38,537 nt of DNA from NCBI GenBank assembly GCA_910585355.1, contig CAJUDN010000021.1, forward strand, positions 120 to 38,656, read 5' to 3'. Position 1 is the stretch's first letter, and each line of letters begins with the position of its first letter. The notes beneath the pieces are model-generated. The model was not told where the DNA came from. It saw nothing but the letters and a program-made list of their open reading frames with translations, and did not search any database. The translations under genes were made by a program, and so were the position numbers. Origin of the DNA: an uncultured Lachnospiraceae bacterium. Lineage in GTDB: Bacteria > Bacillota_A > Clostridia > Lachnospirales > Lachnospiraceae. Of this stretch, positions 30,860 to 38,537 are shown in pieces.

Positions 30860-31957
30860 CTATTCGTTATCTTCTTCAGGAGCCTCCGCAACAGGAGCAG
30901 GAGCCGGGGCCTCCAAAGCCTTTATGCTCAAGCTGATCTTCCTGTCAGCCTCGTTGAAATCAACGATCTTAGCTGTGATTTCCTGGCCGATTGTAAGAAC
31001 GTCAGCCGGTTTCGCAACATGCTCTCTGGAAATCTGGGATACATGGAGAAGTGCATCAACACCGGCCTCCAGCTCAACGAACGCGCCGAAATCCGTCATA
31101 CGGGCAACCCTTCCCGTTACCACATTGCCTGCTGCGTACTTCTCAGCGGCGTTAGCCCACGGATTGGTCTCCGGGAACTTCATGGAAAGAGCGATCTTCT
31201 CGCCGTTAATATCCTTAATCAGGGCTGTTACCTTGTCGCCAACCTTGAATACCTTCTTCGGGCTCTCAACTCTACCCCAGGACATTTCGGAAATATGAAG
31301 CAGTCCGTCAGCTCCGCCCAGATCAATAAATGCTCCGAAATCCGTTACATTTTTAACGGTTCCTTCCACAGTCTGGCCAACAGCGATTCTCTCAAAGAGG
31401 GCTTTCTGCATCTCAGCCTTTCTGGAAACGATTAACTGCTTTCTGTCGCCGATGACTCTTCTTCTCTTCGGATTGAACTCCGTAATCACAAACTCGATTT
31501 CCTGATTTGCGTACTTGGACAAATCTTTCTCATATACATCAGACACAAGGCTCGCCGGAATGAAGATTCTTGCTTCGTCAACAATTACGCTTAAACCGCC
31601 GTCAAGCACCTGGGCAACCTTTGCGGTCAGAACCTCATGGTTCTCAAATGCCTCTTCCAGCCTCTTGTTCCCTCTGTCTGCCGCCAGTCTCTTATAGGAA
31701 AGAGCGACCTGGCCCTCGCCGTCGTTTACCTTAATGACTTTGGCTTCCAGCTCGTCGCCGGCCTGCACAAGGTTTCTTAAATCCACATTGGATTCGTTGG
31801 TATATTCACTGCGGGTAATAATGCCATCCGATTTATAACCGATATTTAAAACAATCTCATCTTCTTTTACGTCGATGACCTTACCAGTGACAACCTCTCC
31901 TGTACGTATTGTTTTTAATGATTCTTCTAACATTTGTTCAAAACTTAACTCTGACAT
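30860..31957 (-). CDS. rpsA: S1 RNA-binding domain protein (30S ribosomal protein S1 homologue)
   Basis: A 365-aa protein with four S1 domains: residues ~17-85 (GEVVTGKVIDVKEDEIVLNIG), ~103-170, ~188-257 (VGQTVEGTVKNVTDFGAFIDLGG) and ~273-345 (VTGRVARMTDFGAFVEL), then a Pro/Ala/Glu-rich tail. Four-domain S1 forms are normal in Firmicutes, where binding to the ribosome and mRNA is weaker than in E. coli S1. GAGGAGG precedes the ATG, and the start overlaps the ispH end by 20 bp. Fused IspH-S1 proteins exist in some clostridia; here they are separate. Confidence 0.93.
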   Translation of the reverse strand: MSELSFEQMLEESLKTIRTGEVVTGKVIDVKEDEIVLNIGYKSDGIITRSEYTNESNVDLRNLVQAGDELEAKVIKVNDGEGQVALSYKRLAADRGNKRLEEAFENHEVLTAKVAQVLDGGLSVIVDEARIFIPASLVSDVYEKDLSKYANQEIEFVITEFNPKRRRVIGDRKQLIVSRKAEMQKALFERIAVGQTVEGTVKNVTDFGAFIDLGGADGLLHISEMSWGRVESPKKVFKVGDKVTALIKDINGEKIALSMKFPETNPWANAAEKYAAGNVVTGRVARMTDFGAFVELEAGVDALLHVSQISREHVAKPADVLTIGQEITAKIVDFNEADRKISLSIKALEAPAPAPVAEAPEEDNE

Positions 31958-32789
31958 TAGTATGAACCTCCTCGATAATATTATTCGGGGTTGACGCCCC
32001 TGCCGTAATACCTACGTTGCACGCAGAACTGATACATTCAGGATTTAAGTCGTCCAGGGTCTGGATGTAAAAAGTATTTTTACATTCCTTCTGGCAGATC
32101 TCGTATAGCTTCTGGGTATTGGAGCTGTGCTTCCCTCCTATTACCAGCATCACATCAACCTGCGAAGCTATCTTCTTTGCTTCTACTTGTCTTTCCTGTG
32201 TCGCATTGCAAATCGTATTTAAAACAAGTATATCATAACGCTTTTTAGAAATTTTTTCAACTAAATCTTGAAATTTATTGTAATTAAATGTCGTCTGGGC
32301 CACAATGCAGAGTCTTGTACCGGATGGAAGACCCAATTTTTCAAAATCCGACAGACTTTCGACAACTTTTGTATCTTCATTGCCCCATCCTCGGATTCCC
32401 TGAACCTCCGGGTGAGCCCTATCTCCCACAATCAGGACATGTCTTTTGTCTTTGCACTGTTCCTCAACAATCTTATGGATTTTTTTTACATACGGGCAGG
32501 TGGCATCCACGATCTCCACGCCGTTGGTATTCAAAATATCATAAATCCGTTTTCCCACCCCGTGGGAACGAATAATCACCACACCGCTTTTCAGAGCCTT
32601 TAGCTGTTCCTCATCCTCAATCACCGAAACGCCTCTGTGTTTTAAATCATTGACTACTTCCTCGTTGTGGATGATGGGTCCATATGTATAAACAGACTTT
32701 GTTGAGGTTTCAATCTGCTCATAGACCTTTTCCACAGCCCGTCTGACCCCAAAACAGAATCCGGCCGTCTTCGCAACAGTTACCTCCAT
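31938..32789 (-). CDS. ispH: 4-hydroxy-3-methylbut-2-enyl diphosphate reductase
   Basis: Last enzyme of the MEP isoprenoid pathway, producing IPP and DMAPP. A 283-aa IspH with the three [4Fe-4S] ligands: Cys in TAGFCFGVRRAVE (residue 12), Cys in VDATCPYVKKIH (about 96) and Cys in NTICNATQERQ (about 189); YGPIIHNEEVV and the C-terminal VGITAGASTPNNIIEEV are also present. It lies 14 bp after cmk and overlaps the S1 gene. Confidence 0.97.
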   Translation of the reverse strand: MEVTVAKTAGFCFGVRRAVEKVYEQIETSTKSVYTYGPIIHNEEVVNDLKHRGVSVIEDEEQLKALKSGVVIIRSHGVGKRIYDILNTNGVEIVDATCPYVKKIHKIVEEQCKDKRHVLIVGDRAHPEVQGIRGWGNEDTKVVESLSDFEKLGLPSGTRLCIVAQTTFNYNKFQDLVEKISKKRYDILVLNTICNATQERQVEAKKIASQVDVMLVIGGKHSSNTQKLYEICQKECKNTFYIQTLDDLNPECISSACNVGITAGASTPNNIIEEVHTNVRVKF

Positions 32790-32803
32790 TTCCGCCTCTC
32801 CTT

Positions 32804-33475
32804 CTATGCGCCGCGTTTTTTATCGATCATATTCAGAATGGAATCCACCACCTCTTTTAAAGTCATCTCTGAGGAATCCAGATATATCGCGTCCTCTGCC
32901 TGCTTTAAAGGAGAGTGTTCCCGGTGTATGTCCCGGTAATCCCGGTCAATAATATCCTTTTCGATCTCAGAAAGATCACAGTCCACGCCCTTTTCCACAA
33001 GCTCCTTATACCGTCTTTTAGCTCTCACAAGGGAGCTGGCCGTCAGATAAACCTTCACATCAGCATCCGGCAGCACGCAGGTCCCGATATCACGGCCATC
33101 CATAACCACATCAGCCCTTTTTGCCAGATTTTTCTGAAGCTCCACCAGCTTTTCCCGAACAGAAAGATATCCGGATGTGGCGGAAGCCATGTTTCCCACC
33201 TCTTCGGTGCGTATGAGGCCTGAAACATTTTCACCGTTTAAAAACACCTGCTGGGCGCCATCCTCATAGGAAATTGTGACCTCCACATTTTTACAGGCCC
33301 GGGAAACTGCCGCTTCATCAGATTTATCCGTTCCTTCTCTCAAAAAATAAAGAGCCATAGCCCTGTACATAGCCCCTGTATCCACATAGATGTAATTTCT
33401 TTCTGCGGCCACTGCTTTCGCCACCGTACTTTTTCCAGCTCCGGCAGGGCCGTCGATTGCCACGTTAAAAGACAT
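32804..33475 (-). CDS. cmk: Cytidylate kinase
   Basis: Phosphorylates CMP and dCMP. P-loop AIDGPAGAGKSTVAK at the start, VDTGAMYRAMALYFL, the CMP-binding MDGRDIGTCVLPDA and RAKRRYKEL lid; 223 aa is the usual length. GAGGAGG precedes the ATG. First gene of cmk-ispH-S1, an order common in clostridia, in which the HI0933-type flavoprotein often lies upstream, as here 411 bp away. Confidence 0.96.
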   Translation of the reverse strand: MSFNVAIDGPAGAGKSTVAKAVAAERNYIYVDTGAMYRAMALYFLREGTDKSDEAAVSRACKNVEVTISYEDGAQQVFLNGENVSGLIRTEEVGNMASATSGYLSVREKLVELQKNLAKRADVVMDGRDIGTCVLPDADVKVYLTASSLVRAKRRYKELVEKGVDCDLSEIEKDIIDRDYRDIHREHSPLKQAEDAIYLDSSEMTLKEVVDSILNMIDKKRGA

Positions 33476-33558
33476 GTTTTCCTCCTCTATTTTGCTTCCA
33501 TTTCCATTATTTTATTCATGAGAAAAAGTGTGCGTTTTCATGCATACCCGCGCAAAAT

Positions 33559-33619
33559 GCTTTTCGCTTCATGAAAAGGACCTTCTCCCATCTCACTTTT
33601 ATGCATTAATGTAATAAGG
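33559..33619 (+). repeat. Intergenic repeat family C, copy 3
   Basis: TTTTCGCTTCATGAAAAGG, CCTTCTCCCATC, ACTTTTATGCATTAATGTAA, TAAGG in order. It joins the features of copy 1 (CTTCATG...CCTTCT) and copy 2 (CATCTYACTTTTATGCATTA), which shows all three are one family. Confidence 0.75.
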
Positions 33620-33676
33620 TATCTCCCCTGAACCCCCATGCAGCCTTTGACGTTGTACCGGCCACCCTATGAAAGT

Positions 33677-33760
33677 CGATTGCTTCGGGCTTTGGCGGTC
33701 TACTCTCCGCTTTGGTCGACGCTAAACGAGTGCCACTGGCACTCAGGCGCCCCGCAATCG
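33677..33760. other. Three-stem structured non-coding element
   Basis: An outer stem CGATTGC (33677-33683) / GCAATCG (33754-33760), continued inward by GGGC/GCCC, encloses GCGG/CCGC (33695-33710) and the odd palindrome GAGTGCCACTGGCACTC (33728-33744). This is the shape of a small multi-branched RNA or a repeat-derived palindrome. Strand unknown. Confidence 0.55.
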
Positions 33761-33886
33761 CCGCCGGTATTCGCAATCCGGCCTGTCGGCCTACTTACTC
33801 ATACTAGCCTGGTTACCTGATATCCATGGTTCATTGCAAGCAAGCTTACATTCACCATGGCTGCCGTGCAACACTTTCACAGTAAA

Positions 33887-35122
33887 TCATAATGGAACGC
33901 TTCTACCGGCCAGCATTCCCGTAGACCAGGCAATCTGGAGATTAAATCCTCCTGTCACGCCGTCCAGATCAAGCACCTCCCCGGCCCAGAAAAGCCCCGG
34001 CGCCTTTTTCGATTCCATGGTGGAGGGATTGACCTCTTTCACAGAAACACCGCCCTGGGTAATGATGGCTTCGCGAAAGCCCCGAAGTCCCGTGAGGGTC
34101 ACCCGGAATGCCCTGGTGATCTCCACCAGACGTTCCCTCTCCTTTGCCGTCACTTCATGGACTTTTTTATCCGGATCAATGCCGCTGCGCTCCACCATCA
34201 CGGGAATCAGTTTCGCCGGGAAAAGATGCGCCAGGGAATTTTTAAACTGCTTATTTTTTGCCTCCGCAAAATCTCTCAGGATCCTGGAATCCAGCTGTTC
34301 TTTAGAAAGGGCGGGCTTTAAATCGATATCCATAAGGAGCGGATGTTCCTTTATGGCCTTTGCGGCAAAGCTGCTGGCGCTTAAAACAACTGGGCCGCTG
34401 ACTCCAAAATGGGTGAACAGCATTTCGCCAAATTCTTTCCAAAGAATTTTTTTCTCATCATATACAGTCACTTCAATATTTTTTAAAGAAAGTCCCTGAA
34501 GAGATTTCACATCGTCCTCCAGACATTCAAAAGGCGCCAGAGCCGGAGAAAGCGCCGTCACCGTATGGCCTGCCGCCCCGGCAAAGCGGTATCCGTCCCC
34601 TGTGGAGCCTGTGGACGGATAAGAGAGGCCGCCCGTGGCCACAATCACCGCATCGGCCGGGACATGCGTATTCCCTTTTTCCAGAATCACGCCGCTGCAT
34701 TTTCCGTCAGAAAACAGAAGCTCCCTTACAGGCTCATTGAAATGCACGGTCACATTCCGCTCCCGAAGCCTTCGCTCCAGGGCGGAAATTACATCTGAGG
34801 ATTTATCCGATACGGGAAATACCCGGTTTCCCCGTTCTGTCTTTAAAGGACAGCCGCAGGCCTCCAAAAATCCCATCATATCAAAATTAGAAAATCCGTA
34901 AATGGCGCTGTATAAGAATTTTTTATTAGTCACCATATGGGAAAACAACTCCTCTGTATCGCACGCGTTCGTCACATTACAGCGTCCTTTTCCCGTAATA
35001 TATAGTTTCTTTCCAAGCTTCTCATTCTTTTCATAGAGGTCCACTTTATGGCCCGCTTCAGAAGCGCCGATGGCAGCCGCCATCCCCGCAGCCCCGCCGC
35101 CTATTACCGCTACTTTACCCAT
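33887..35122 (-). CDS. HI0933/YhiN (BaiN-like) FAD-dependent oxidoreductase
   Basis: A 411-aa flavoprotein. VIGGGAAGMAAAIGA is the N-terminal dinucleotide-binding motif; KKLYITGKGRCNVTN is a hallmark of the HI0933 family and GVTGGFNLQIAWSTGMLAG the C-terminal FAD motif. The substrate of most members is unknown; the related BaiN of Clostridium scindens was linked to bile acid reduction, which is not evidence for that role here. ATG 35122 (AAGGA upstream) overlaps the PPK2 stop by eight bases; a longer frame starts at 35146. Confidence 0.9.
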   Translation of the reverse strand: MGKVAVIGGGAAGMAAAIGASEAGHKVDLYEKNEKLGKKLYITGKGRCNVTNACDTEELFSHMVTNKKFLYSAIYGFSNFDMMGFLEACGCPLKTERGNRVFPVSDKSSDVISALERRLRERNVTVHFNEPVRELLFSDGKCSGVILEKGNTHVPADAVIVATGGLSYPSTGSTGDGYRFAGAAGHTVTALSPALAPFECLEDDVKSLQGLSLKNIEVTVYDEKKILWKEFGEMLFTHFGVSGPVVLSASSFAAKAIKEHPLLMDIDLKPALSKEQLDSRILRDFAEAKNKQFKNSLAHLFPAKLIPVMVERSGIDPDKKVHEVTAKERERLVEITRAFRVTLTGLRGFREAIITQGGVSVKEVNPSTMESKKAPGLFWAGEVLDLDGVTGGFNLQIAWSTGMLAGRSVPL

Positions 35123-36596
35123 GTTTTTCCTTCGCTTTTTCCACATCCTTTATTTTCTTCTCCAAAACGTCCACAACCGTCTCCAAAACTTTTATGCGGG
35201 CGTAATATTTAGAATTGCCCTCCACCACGATCCAAGGCGCGTCCTTTGTGGAAGTGCGGTCCAGCATTTCATTGACCGCTTCCTCGTACTGATCCCATTT
35301 CTCACGATTCCGCCAGTCTTCATCTGTGATTTTCCACCGCTTCTCCGGATTTTTCATCCGGTCATTGAACCGTCTTTCCTGTTCGTCTTTATCAATATGA
35401 ATCCAGAATTTTAACACCACGGCGCCGGAATGAATCAGATGCGCTTCCACGTCGTTAATCTCCCCGTAGGCCCGCCTCCACTCATCTTCCGTGCAGAAGC
35501 CCTCAATCCGCTCCACCATGACCCGTCCGTACCAGGTTCTGTCAAAAATTGCGATATGTCCGTCCTTGGGGAAGTTGTTCCAGAACCTCCACATGTAATG
35601 ATGAATTTTTTCCACATCATTGGGAGACGCCGTCGGGCATACTTTATAGCCTCTCGGATCTAGATGAGAAGTCAGACGGCGGATAGCCCCGCCTTTTCCC
35701 GCGGCATCCCAGCCTTCAAAGCCTAACACCACCGGGATCCGGTAACGGTAAAGCTCACTGTGAAGGCGCTCCAGTCTTTTCTGAAGCTTGTCAAGCTTCT
35801 TTTCATATTTTTTTCTTTCCAGGGACTTTGTAAGATCTGCTTTGGAAAGAATCCCTTTTTTATACTTGTCCGGCGGAATAGGGCCTTCATAAACCTTGGG
35901 GGACCTCTCCCTTTCATGGGCCTTTAAAGCCGCCTCCATGGCATCGGCCACAGTTGTCATCACTGCCAGAGCCGCCTGATCTTTGTAGGTAGCGTCGATG
36001 ATGGTCCATGGAGCGTATGGGGTATTGGTCCTCTCTATCATTTCTTTATTGATTTTCTCATATTTTTCATAATGAAGGTTCCGCTCCCACTCTTCCTTTT
36101 TTACTCTCCAGGAAGTTTCGTCAGAACCTTCCAGCTTCTCAAACCGCCTTTTCTGTTCTTTTTCAGAAATATGGAAGAAAAGTTTTATTAAAACACATCC
36201 TCCGTCCACAAGCTGCTTTTCAAAGGCCAGAATATCCGCGAAAGCGGCTTCCACCTCTTTTTCCTTCATCCTCCGGTCAAAACGGTCCATCTGCACCCGT
36301 TTATACCAGCTTGTATCAAAAATTACGATTCTGCCATTGGCCGGAGCCTTTATGGCAAACTGCCAGAGGAACGGATGCATCCGCTCCTCCTCCCCGTCCC
36401 TGTCTCCGGTATAAACATCGAAGCCCCTGGGATCCAGCGTCTGAATCAGGCGGTTGATCTGGAGGCCCTTTCCTGCCGCATCATATCCGTCAAAGACAAT
36501 CAGAACAGGAACTTTTGCATCCTTAAGCTTTCTCTGGAGAAGTCCCAGGCGTATGCCCAGCTTCTCCTTTTCTTCCTTATATTCCTTCTTCAACAT
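35115..36596 (-). CDS. Double-domain polyphosphate kinase 2 (polyphosphate:AMP phosphotransferase-like)
   Basis: A 493-aa protein of two tandem PPK2 domains, the class II layout that phosphorylates AMP with polyphosphate. Domain 1: Walker A DGYDAAGKG (36-44), LDPRGFDVYTG and FDTSWYKRV. Domain 2: EGWDAAGKGG (about 294-303), LDPRGYKVCPTASPN and FDRTWYGRVMVERIEG. In domain 1 the FDR-W motif is changed to FDTSW, losing the Arg, so domain 2 is more likely the active one. GGAGG precedes the ATG. It sits between an aldo/keto reductase and the flavoprotein in one apparent operon. Confidence 0.93.
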   Translation of the reverse strand: MLKKEYKEEKEKLGIRLGLLQRKLKDAKVPVLIVFDGYDAAGKGLQINRLIQTLDPRGFDVYTGDRDGEEERMHPFLWQFAIKAPANGRIVIFDTSWYKRVQMDRFDRRMKEKEVEAAFADILAFEKQLVDGGCVLIKLFFHISEKEQKRRFEKLEGSDETSWRVKKEEWERNLHYEKYEKINKEMIERTNTPYAPWTIIDATYKDQAALAVMTTVADAMEAALKAHERERSPKVYEGPIPPDKYKKGILSKADLTKSLERKKYEKKLDKLQKRLERLHSELYRYRIPVVLGFEGWDAAGKGGAIRRLTSHLDPRGYKVCPTASPNDVEKIHHYMWRFWNNFPKDGHIAIFDRTWYGRVMVERIEGFCTEDEWRRAYGEINDVEAHLIHSGAVVLKFWIHIDKDEQERRFNDRMKNPEKRWKITDEDWRNREKWDQYEEAVNEMLDRTSTKDAPWIVVEGNSKYYARIKVLETVVDVLEKKIKDVEKAKEKHG

Positions 36597-36621
36597 AAAA
36601 GGACCTCCTTTTCGGCGCCGG

Positions 36622-37731
36622 CTATGCGAACGCCTTGGCTACCTTCGGCATCATTTCACTGATTTTAATGTGCTGCGGGCACTCCTTCTCACAGTGGTGA
36701 CAGGCACGGCAGGCATCCGCCTTAACGGAAAGCTCTGCATAAGCGGCTTTGGCCGGATTCATTCCATGGCTTGCCGTCATATTGTAAGCGGCGAAGAGCT
36801 CCGGAATATTAAGGCCGAAGGGACACGGTATGCAGTACGCGCATTTAGTGCAGTTTACAAGGGCCATCTTATCAAAGATTTCCTTTGCCTTCGCGTATAC
36901 CTTCTTCTCTTCCTCCGTCACCATGCCCACATGGCTTCTGTCCGCATATTGAAGGTTTCCCTCCACCTGGTCGGGCTCCGTCATACCGCTTAAGAGCAGG
37001 CTCACCTCCGGCTGGTCCCAGATAAAATCGAGGGCATATTCCACATGGGATTTTCCTTCCGGAAACGCCTCAGCCACATGAGATGCCAAATTCGCCAGCT
37101 TTCCGCCAAGAAGCGGTTCCATAACGACAACGCCAAGACCCTTTCCTGCTGCGTATCTTAAACCCTCCGTCCCCGCCTGATACTTTGTATTGATATAATT
37201 ATACTGGATCTGACAGAAATCCCATCCGTCGTAGTAATCGATGATTTCCTTAAAAACATCCAGAGAGTCGTGGAATGAAAAGCCTATGTACCGGATTTTT
37301 CCTGCGGCTCTCGCTTCCTCCAGCTTTTTTGTCAAATTAAATTTTTTTACCTTTTCCTCAAAACGCTCACGGCTCAGGGCATGGAGCAGGTAAAAATCAA
37401 TGTGGTCTGTATCTAATTTTTTTAACTGCTCATCCAGATATTTATCAAAATCCTCCTCCGACTCCAGAAGCCAGACAGGAAGCTTGTCAGCCAGATACAC
37501 CTTTTCACGGTATCCGTCCTTTAAGGCTTTTCCAACCACATATTCGCTTGTTCCCTGATGGTACGGATACGCCGTATCCACATAGTTGACGCCTTTATCA
37601 ATGGCGCGGCGGATCATGGCAATGGCCTTTTCCTCATGAATCGTTCCATCCTCGCTGAGGGGAAGGCGCATACATCCGAAACCCAACGCTGATACTTCAA
37701 TACCTGTGTTCCCAAATTTTCTGTACTGCAT
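36622..37731 (-). CDS. Aldo/keto reductase with C-terminal 4Fe-4S domain
   Basis: A 369-aa oxidoreductase. The TIM-barrel AKR part (1-~275) has the catalytic set Asp and Tyr in YVDTAYPYHQGTSE, Lys in YLADKLP and His in FYLLHAL. The C-terminal part carries CTKCAYCIPCPFG and CRACHHCEKECPQ, two cysteine clusters of ferredoxin type, so electrons may come from or go to ferredoxin rather than only NAD(P)H. Common in gut clostridia, with unknown substrates. GGAGG precedes the ATG; it lies 22 bp after the DUF3783 gene and 25 bp before the PPK2 gene. Confidence 0.92.
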   Translation of the reverse strand: MQYRKFGNTGIEVSALGFGCMRLPLSEDGTIHEEKAIAMIRRAIDKGVNYVDTAYPYHQGTSEYVVGKALKDGYREKVYLADKLPVWLLESEEDFDKYLDEQLKKLDTDHIDFYLLHALSRERFEEKVKKFNLTKKLEEARAAGKIRYIGFSFHDSLDVFKEIIDYYDGWDFCQIQYNYINTKYQAGTEGLRYAAGKGLGVVVMEPLLGGKLANLASHVAEAFPEGKSHVEYALDFIWDQPEVSLLLSGMTEPDQVEGNLQYADRSHVGMVTEEEKKVYAKAKEIFDKMALVNCTKCAYCIPCPFGLNIPELFAAYNMTASHGMNPAKAAYAELSVKADACRACHHCEKECPQHIKISEMMPKVAKAFA

Positions 37732-37753
37732 GTTTTTCCTCCATTTTTTTCAT

Positions 37754-38155
37754 TTATTCAGATACCACGGAAGTTCCCGGCTGTCTGTTCATGGCCTCAT
37801 GCTCCCTGGCAATCTCCTCATAAAGCTTTATGGCATCCCAAAACTGGTTGACTGGTGTAAGGACTGCCTTATAGTCCACCCGCCCGACGCCGCCTTTCCT
37901 TAAGGCATAAATCACAGCATCCACCCGCCCGGAGGCAAGTCCGGCCATGACCATCATCTCTCTTTCAAATTCCGGCCCCTCATAAACCTCTTTTGCAGGC
38001 CCGATTTCCTTTATCCCTGCCATATGTCCCACCGGATTCAAGTATTCCCCGGAAACAACACATTTCAACCGCATTCCCAGAGGAAGCAGGGCCCGTTTTA
38101 CCTTGGAAAGTCTTTCCTTATCGGTAAATCCATATAATAAGACGGTCTCTTTCAT
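37754..38155 (-). CDS. DUF3783 domain protein
   Basis: A 133-aa soluble protein of the DUF3783 type: an N-terminal ETVLLYGFTDKERLSK segment and a central EFEREMMVMAGL and GRVDAVIYALRKGG block are typical of the family. No catalytic motif is evident and function is unknown. The ATG has AGAGGG five bases upstream. It is the first gene of the DUF3783-AKR-PPK2-flavoprotein run, with a SigA promoter at 38213-38241. Confidence 0.8.
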   Translation of the reverse strand: MKETVLLYGFTDKERLSKVKRALLPLGMRLKCVVSGEYLNPVGHMAGIKEIGPAKEVYEGPEFEREMMVMAGLASGRVDAVIYALRKGGVGRVDYKAVLTPVNQFWDAIKLYEEIAREHEAMNRQPGTSVVSE

Positions 38156-38212
38156 AGAACCCTCTCATCCTTTCCTTGCATTGTCCGCCGTTTTTTATTC
38201 TCTGTCCTTAAT

Positions 38213-38241
38213 ATTTTACCATGACTTTATTTCCTTTTCAA
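38213..38241 (-). promoter_or_regulatory. SigA-type promoter of the DUF3783-AKR-PPK2 operon
   Basis: TTGAAA (38236-38241), 17-bp spacer, TAAAAT (38213-38218) on the minus strand, 58 bp before the start codon. Confidence 0.75.
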
Positions 38242-38376
38242 GGGCGTTCCTGCCCTGTTTCTTTGGACCATTTCCCGCCTGTGGCAATAACTCGACAGTC
38301 CCCCCTGAACAATTACAGCAGACGGCCATTTCCCAAAAGCCGCCGCCTGTTTCACAAGTTCTTCCTGGCTTATCAT
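38227..38376 (-). CDS. Possible 49-aa small protein (uncertain)
   Basis: ATG at 38376 and TAA at 38227 enclose MISQEELVKQAAAFGKWPS followed by AVIVQGGLSSYCHRR and a basic end. The composition is protein-like, but there is no strong SD, and the 3' part contains the promoter of the next gene. It may be a remnant of a longer gene. No family recognised. Confidence 0.3.
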   Translation of the reverse strand: MISQEELVKQAAAFGKWPSAVIVQGGLSSYCHRREMVQRNRAGTPLKRK

Positions 38377-38440
38377 TATTAAATCTTTGAAACTCAAATG
38401 GCCTGTTCGAAATTTCTTCGGAAATTAATAAAAATTCCTG

Positions 38441-38468
38441 TTGATTTTTTCTGTTTTTCTGTTATAAT
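38441..38468 (+). promoter_or_regulatory. Promoter of the tRNA-Pro gene
   Basis: TTGATT (38441-38446), 16-bp spacer, TATAAT (38463-38468), 11 bp before the tRNA 5' end. A small AATTTC-TTCG-GAAATT hairpin stands just upstream at 38411-38426. Confidence 0.8.
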
Positions 38469-38479
38469 AGGTTTGGTCA

Positions 38480-38537
38480 CGGGGTATGGCGTAGCTTGGT
38501 AGCGCGCTCGGCTGGGGGCCGAGAGGTCGCAGGTTCA
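38480..38537 (+). tRNA. tRNA-Pro (GGG anticodon), partial at the window end
   Basis: Acceptor CGGGGTA, D arm with GTAGCTTGGTAGC, anticodon stem CTCGG/CCGAG around the loop CTGGGGG (anticodon GGG) and the beginning of the T arm (GCAGGTTCA). The 3' part lies outside the window. Confidence 0.95.

Larger units (their letters stand above)
33476..33886. other. 411-bp intergenic region, repeat- and structure-rich
   Basis: No plausible gene. It holds family C copy 3 (33559-33619), an inverted GTTTTCATG/CATGAAAAG pair (33533-33580) and the three-stem element at 33677-33760. No consensus promoter for cmk could be placed. Direct repeats of GCAATC occur at 33754 and 33772. Confidence 0.7.

Noticed and set aside
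30779..31435. 218-codon open frame on the plus strand
   Set aside because: Antisense to the four-domain S1 protein; no recognisable domain.
33638..33820. 60-codon plus-strand ORF in the cmk upstream gap
   Set aside because: Spans the structured element; no SD and low-complexity composition, so treated as non-coding.

Overview
The window reads as chromosome of a spore-forming, Gram-positive clostridium, most likely a Lachnospiraceae member of the Clostridium symbiosum / Lachnoclostridium / Hungatella kind. Support: an alpha/beta-type small acid-soluble spore protein and a SpoVAF/GerA-family protein, QueH, a gram-positive HPr with His15 and Ser46, the order HI0933-type flavoprotein - cmk - ispH - S1 protein, and strong AGGAGG-type ribosome binding sites. 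Species cannot be fixed from sequence alone. No prophage, transposase, rRNA or CRISPR array is visible. One tRNA (Pro, GGG) runs off the right edge.

Layout. 1-303: a structured 102-bp tandem repeat, then an ABC-F ATPase on the plus strand. 2244-15664 is almost entirely minus strand; in transcription order it holds nadE, a TrmH-family methyltransferase, NfeD, SPFH, patatin, a small membrane protein, birA, mutY, a lipid kinase, rpoD (own consensus promoter), queH, HPr, an Mrp/Nbp35 ATPase and a membrane-anchored lipase. 15989-19798 is a plus-strand island: tcdA, spoVAF, a creatininase-family hydrolase, separated by long structured intergenic DNA. 19800-38155 is again minus strand: DUF3783 protein - aldo/keto reductase - double-domain PPK2 - HI0933 flavoprotein; cmk - ispH - S1 protein; a secreted cell-wall-binding protein; PadR - DUF1700 - DUF4097 - PspC envelope module; SASP; cbiG - cobU(fused) - cobD; guaB; a second ABC-F ATPase.

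How genes work together. NfeD, SPFH and the patatin lipase are tightly packed and suggest a membrane-microdomain unit. PadR, DUF1700, DUF4097 and PspC overlap by ATGA junctions behind a perfect TTGACA-17-TATAAT promoter with an ATACAATATTGTAT palindrome, so they look like a self-regulated envelope-stress operon. cbiG, cobU and cobD overlap by ATGA and form a partial cobamide operon with no visible cobalamin riboswitch.

The most unusual content is (1) a single ORF joining a full CobU domain to a second CobU-like domain through about six in-frame 36-bp tandem repeats, while the second domain keeps its own Shine-Dalgarno and ATG; (2) a 15-bp minisatellite running out of the 3' end of the trmH-family gene; (3) several families of dispersed intergenic repeats: a 162-bp perfect-ended palindrome that starts on the spoVAF stop codon, an AACAGTTCAG hairpin sitting 24-35 nt upstream of three start codons, and two further shared intergenic sequences.
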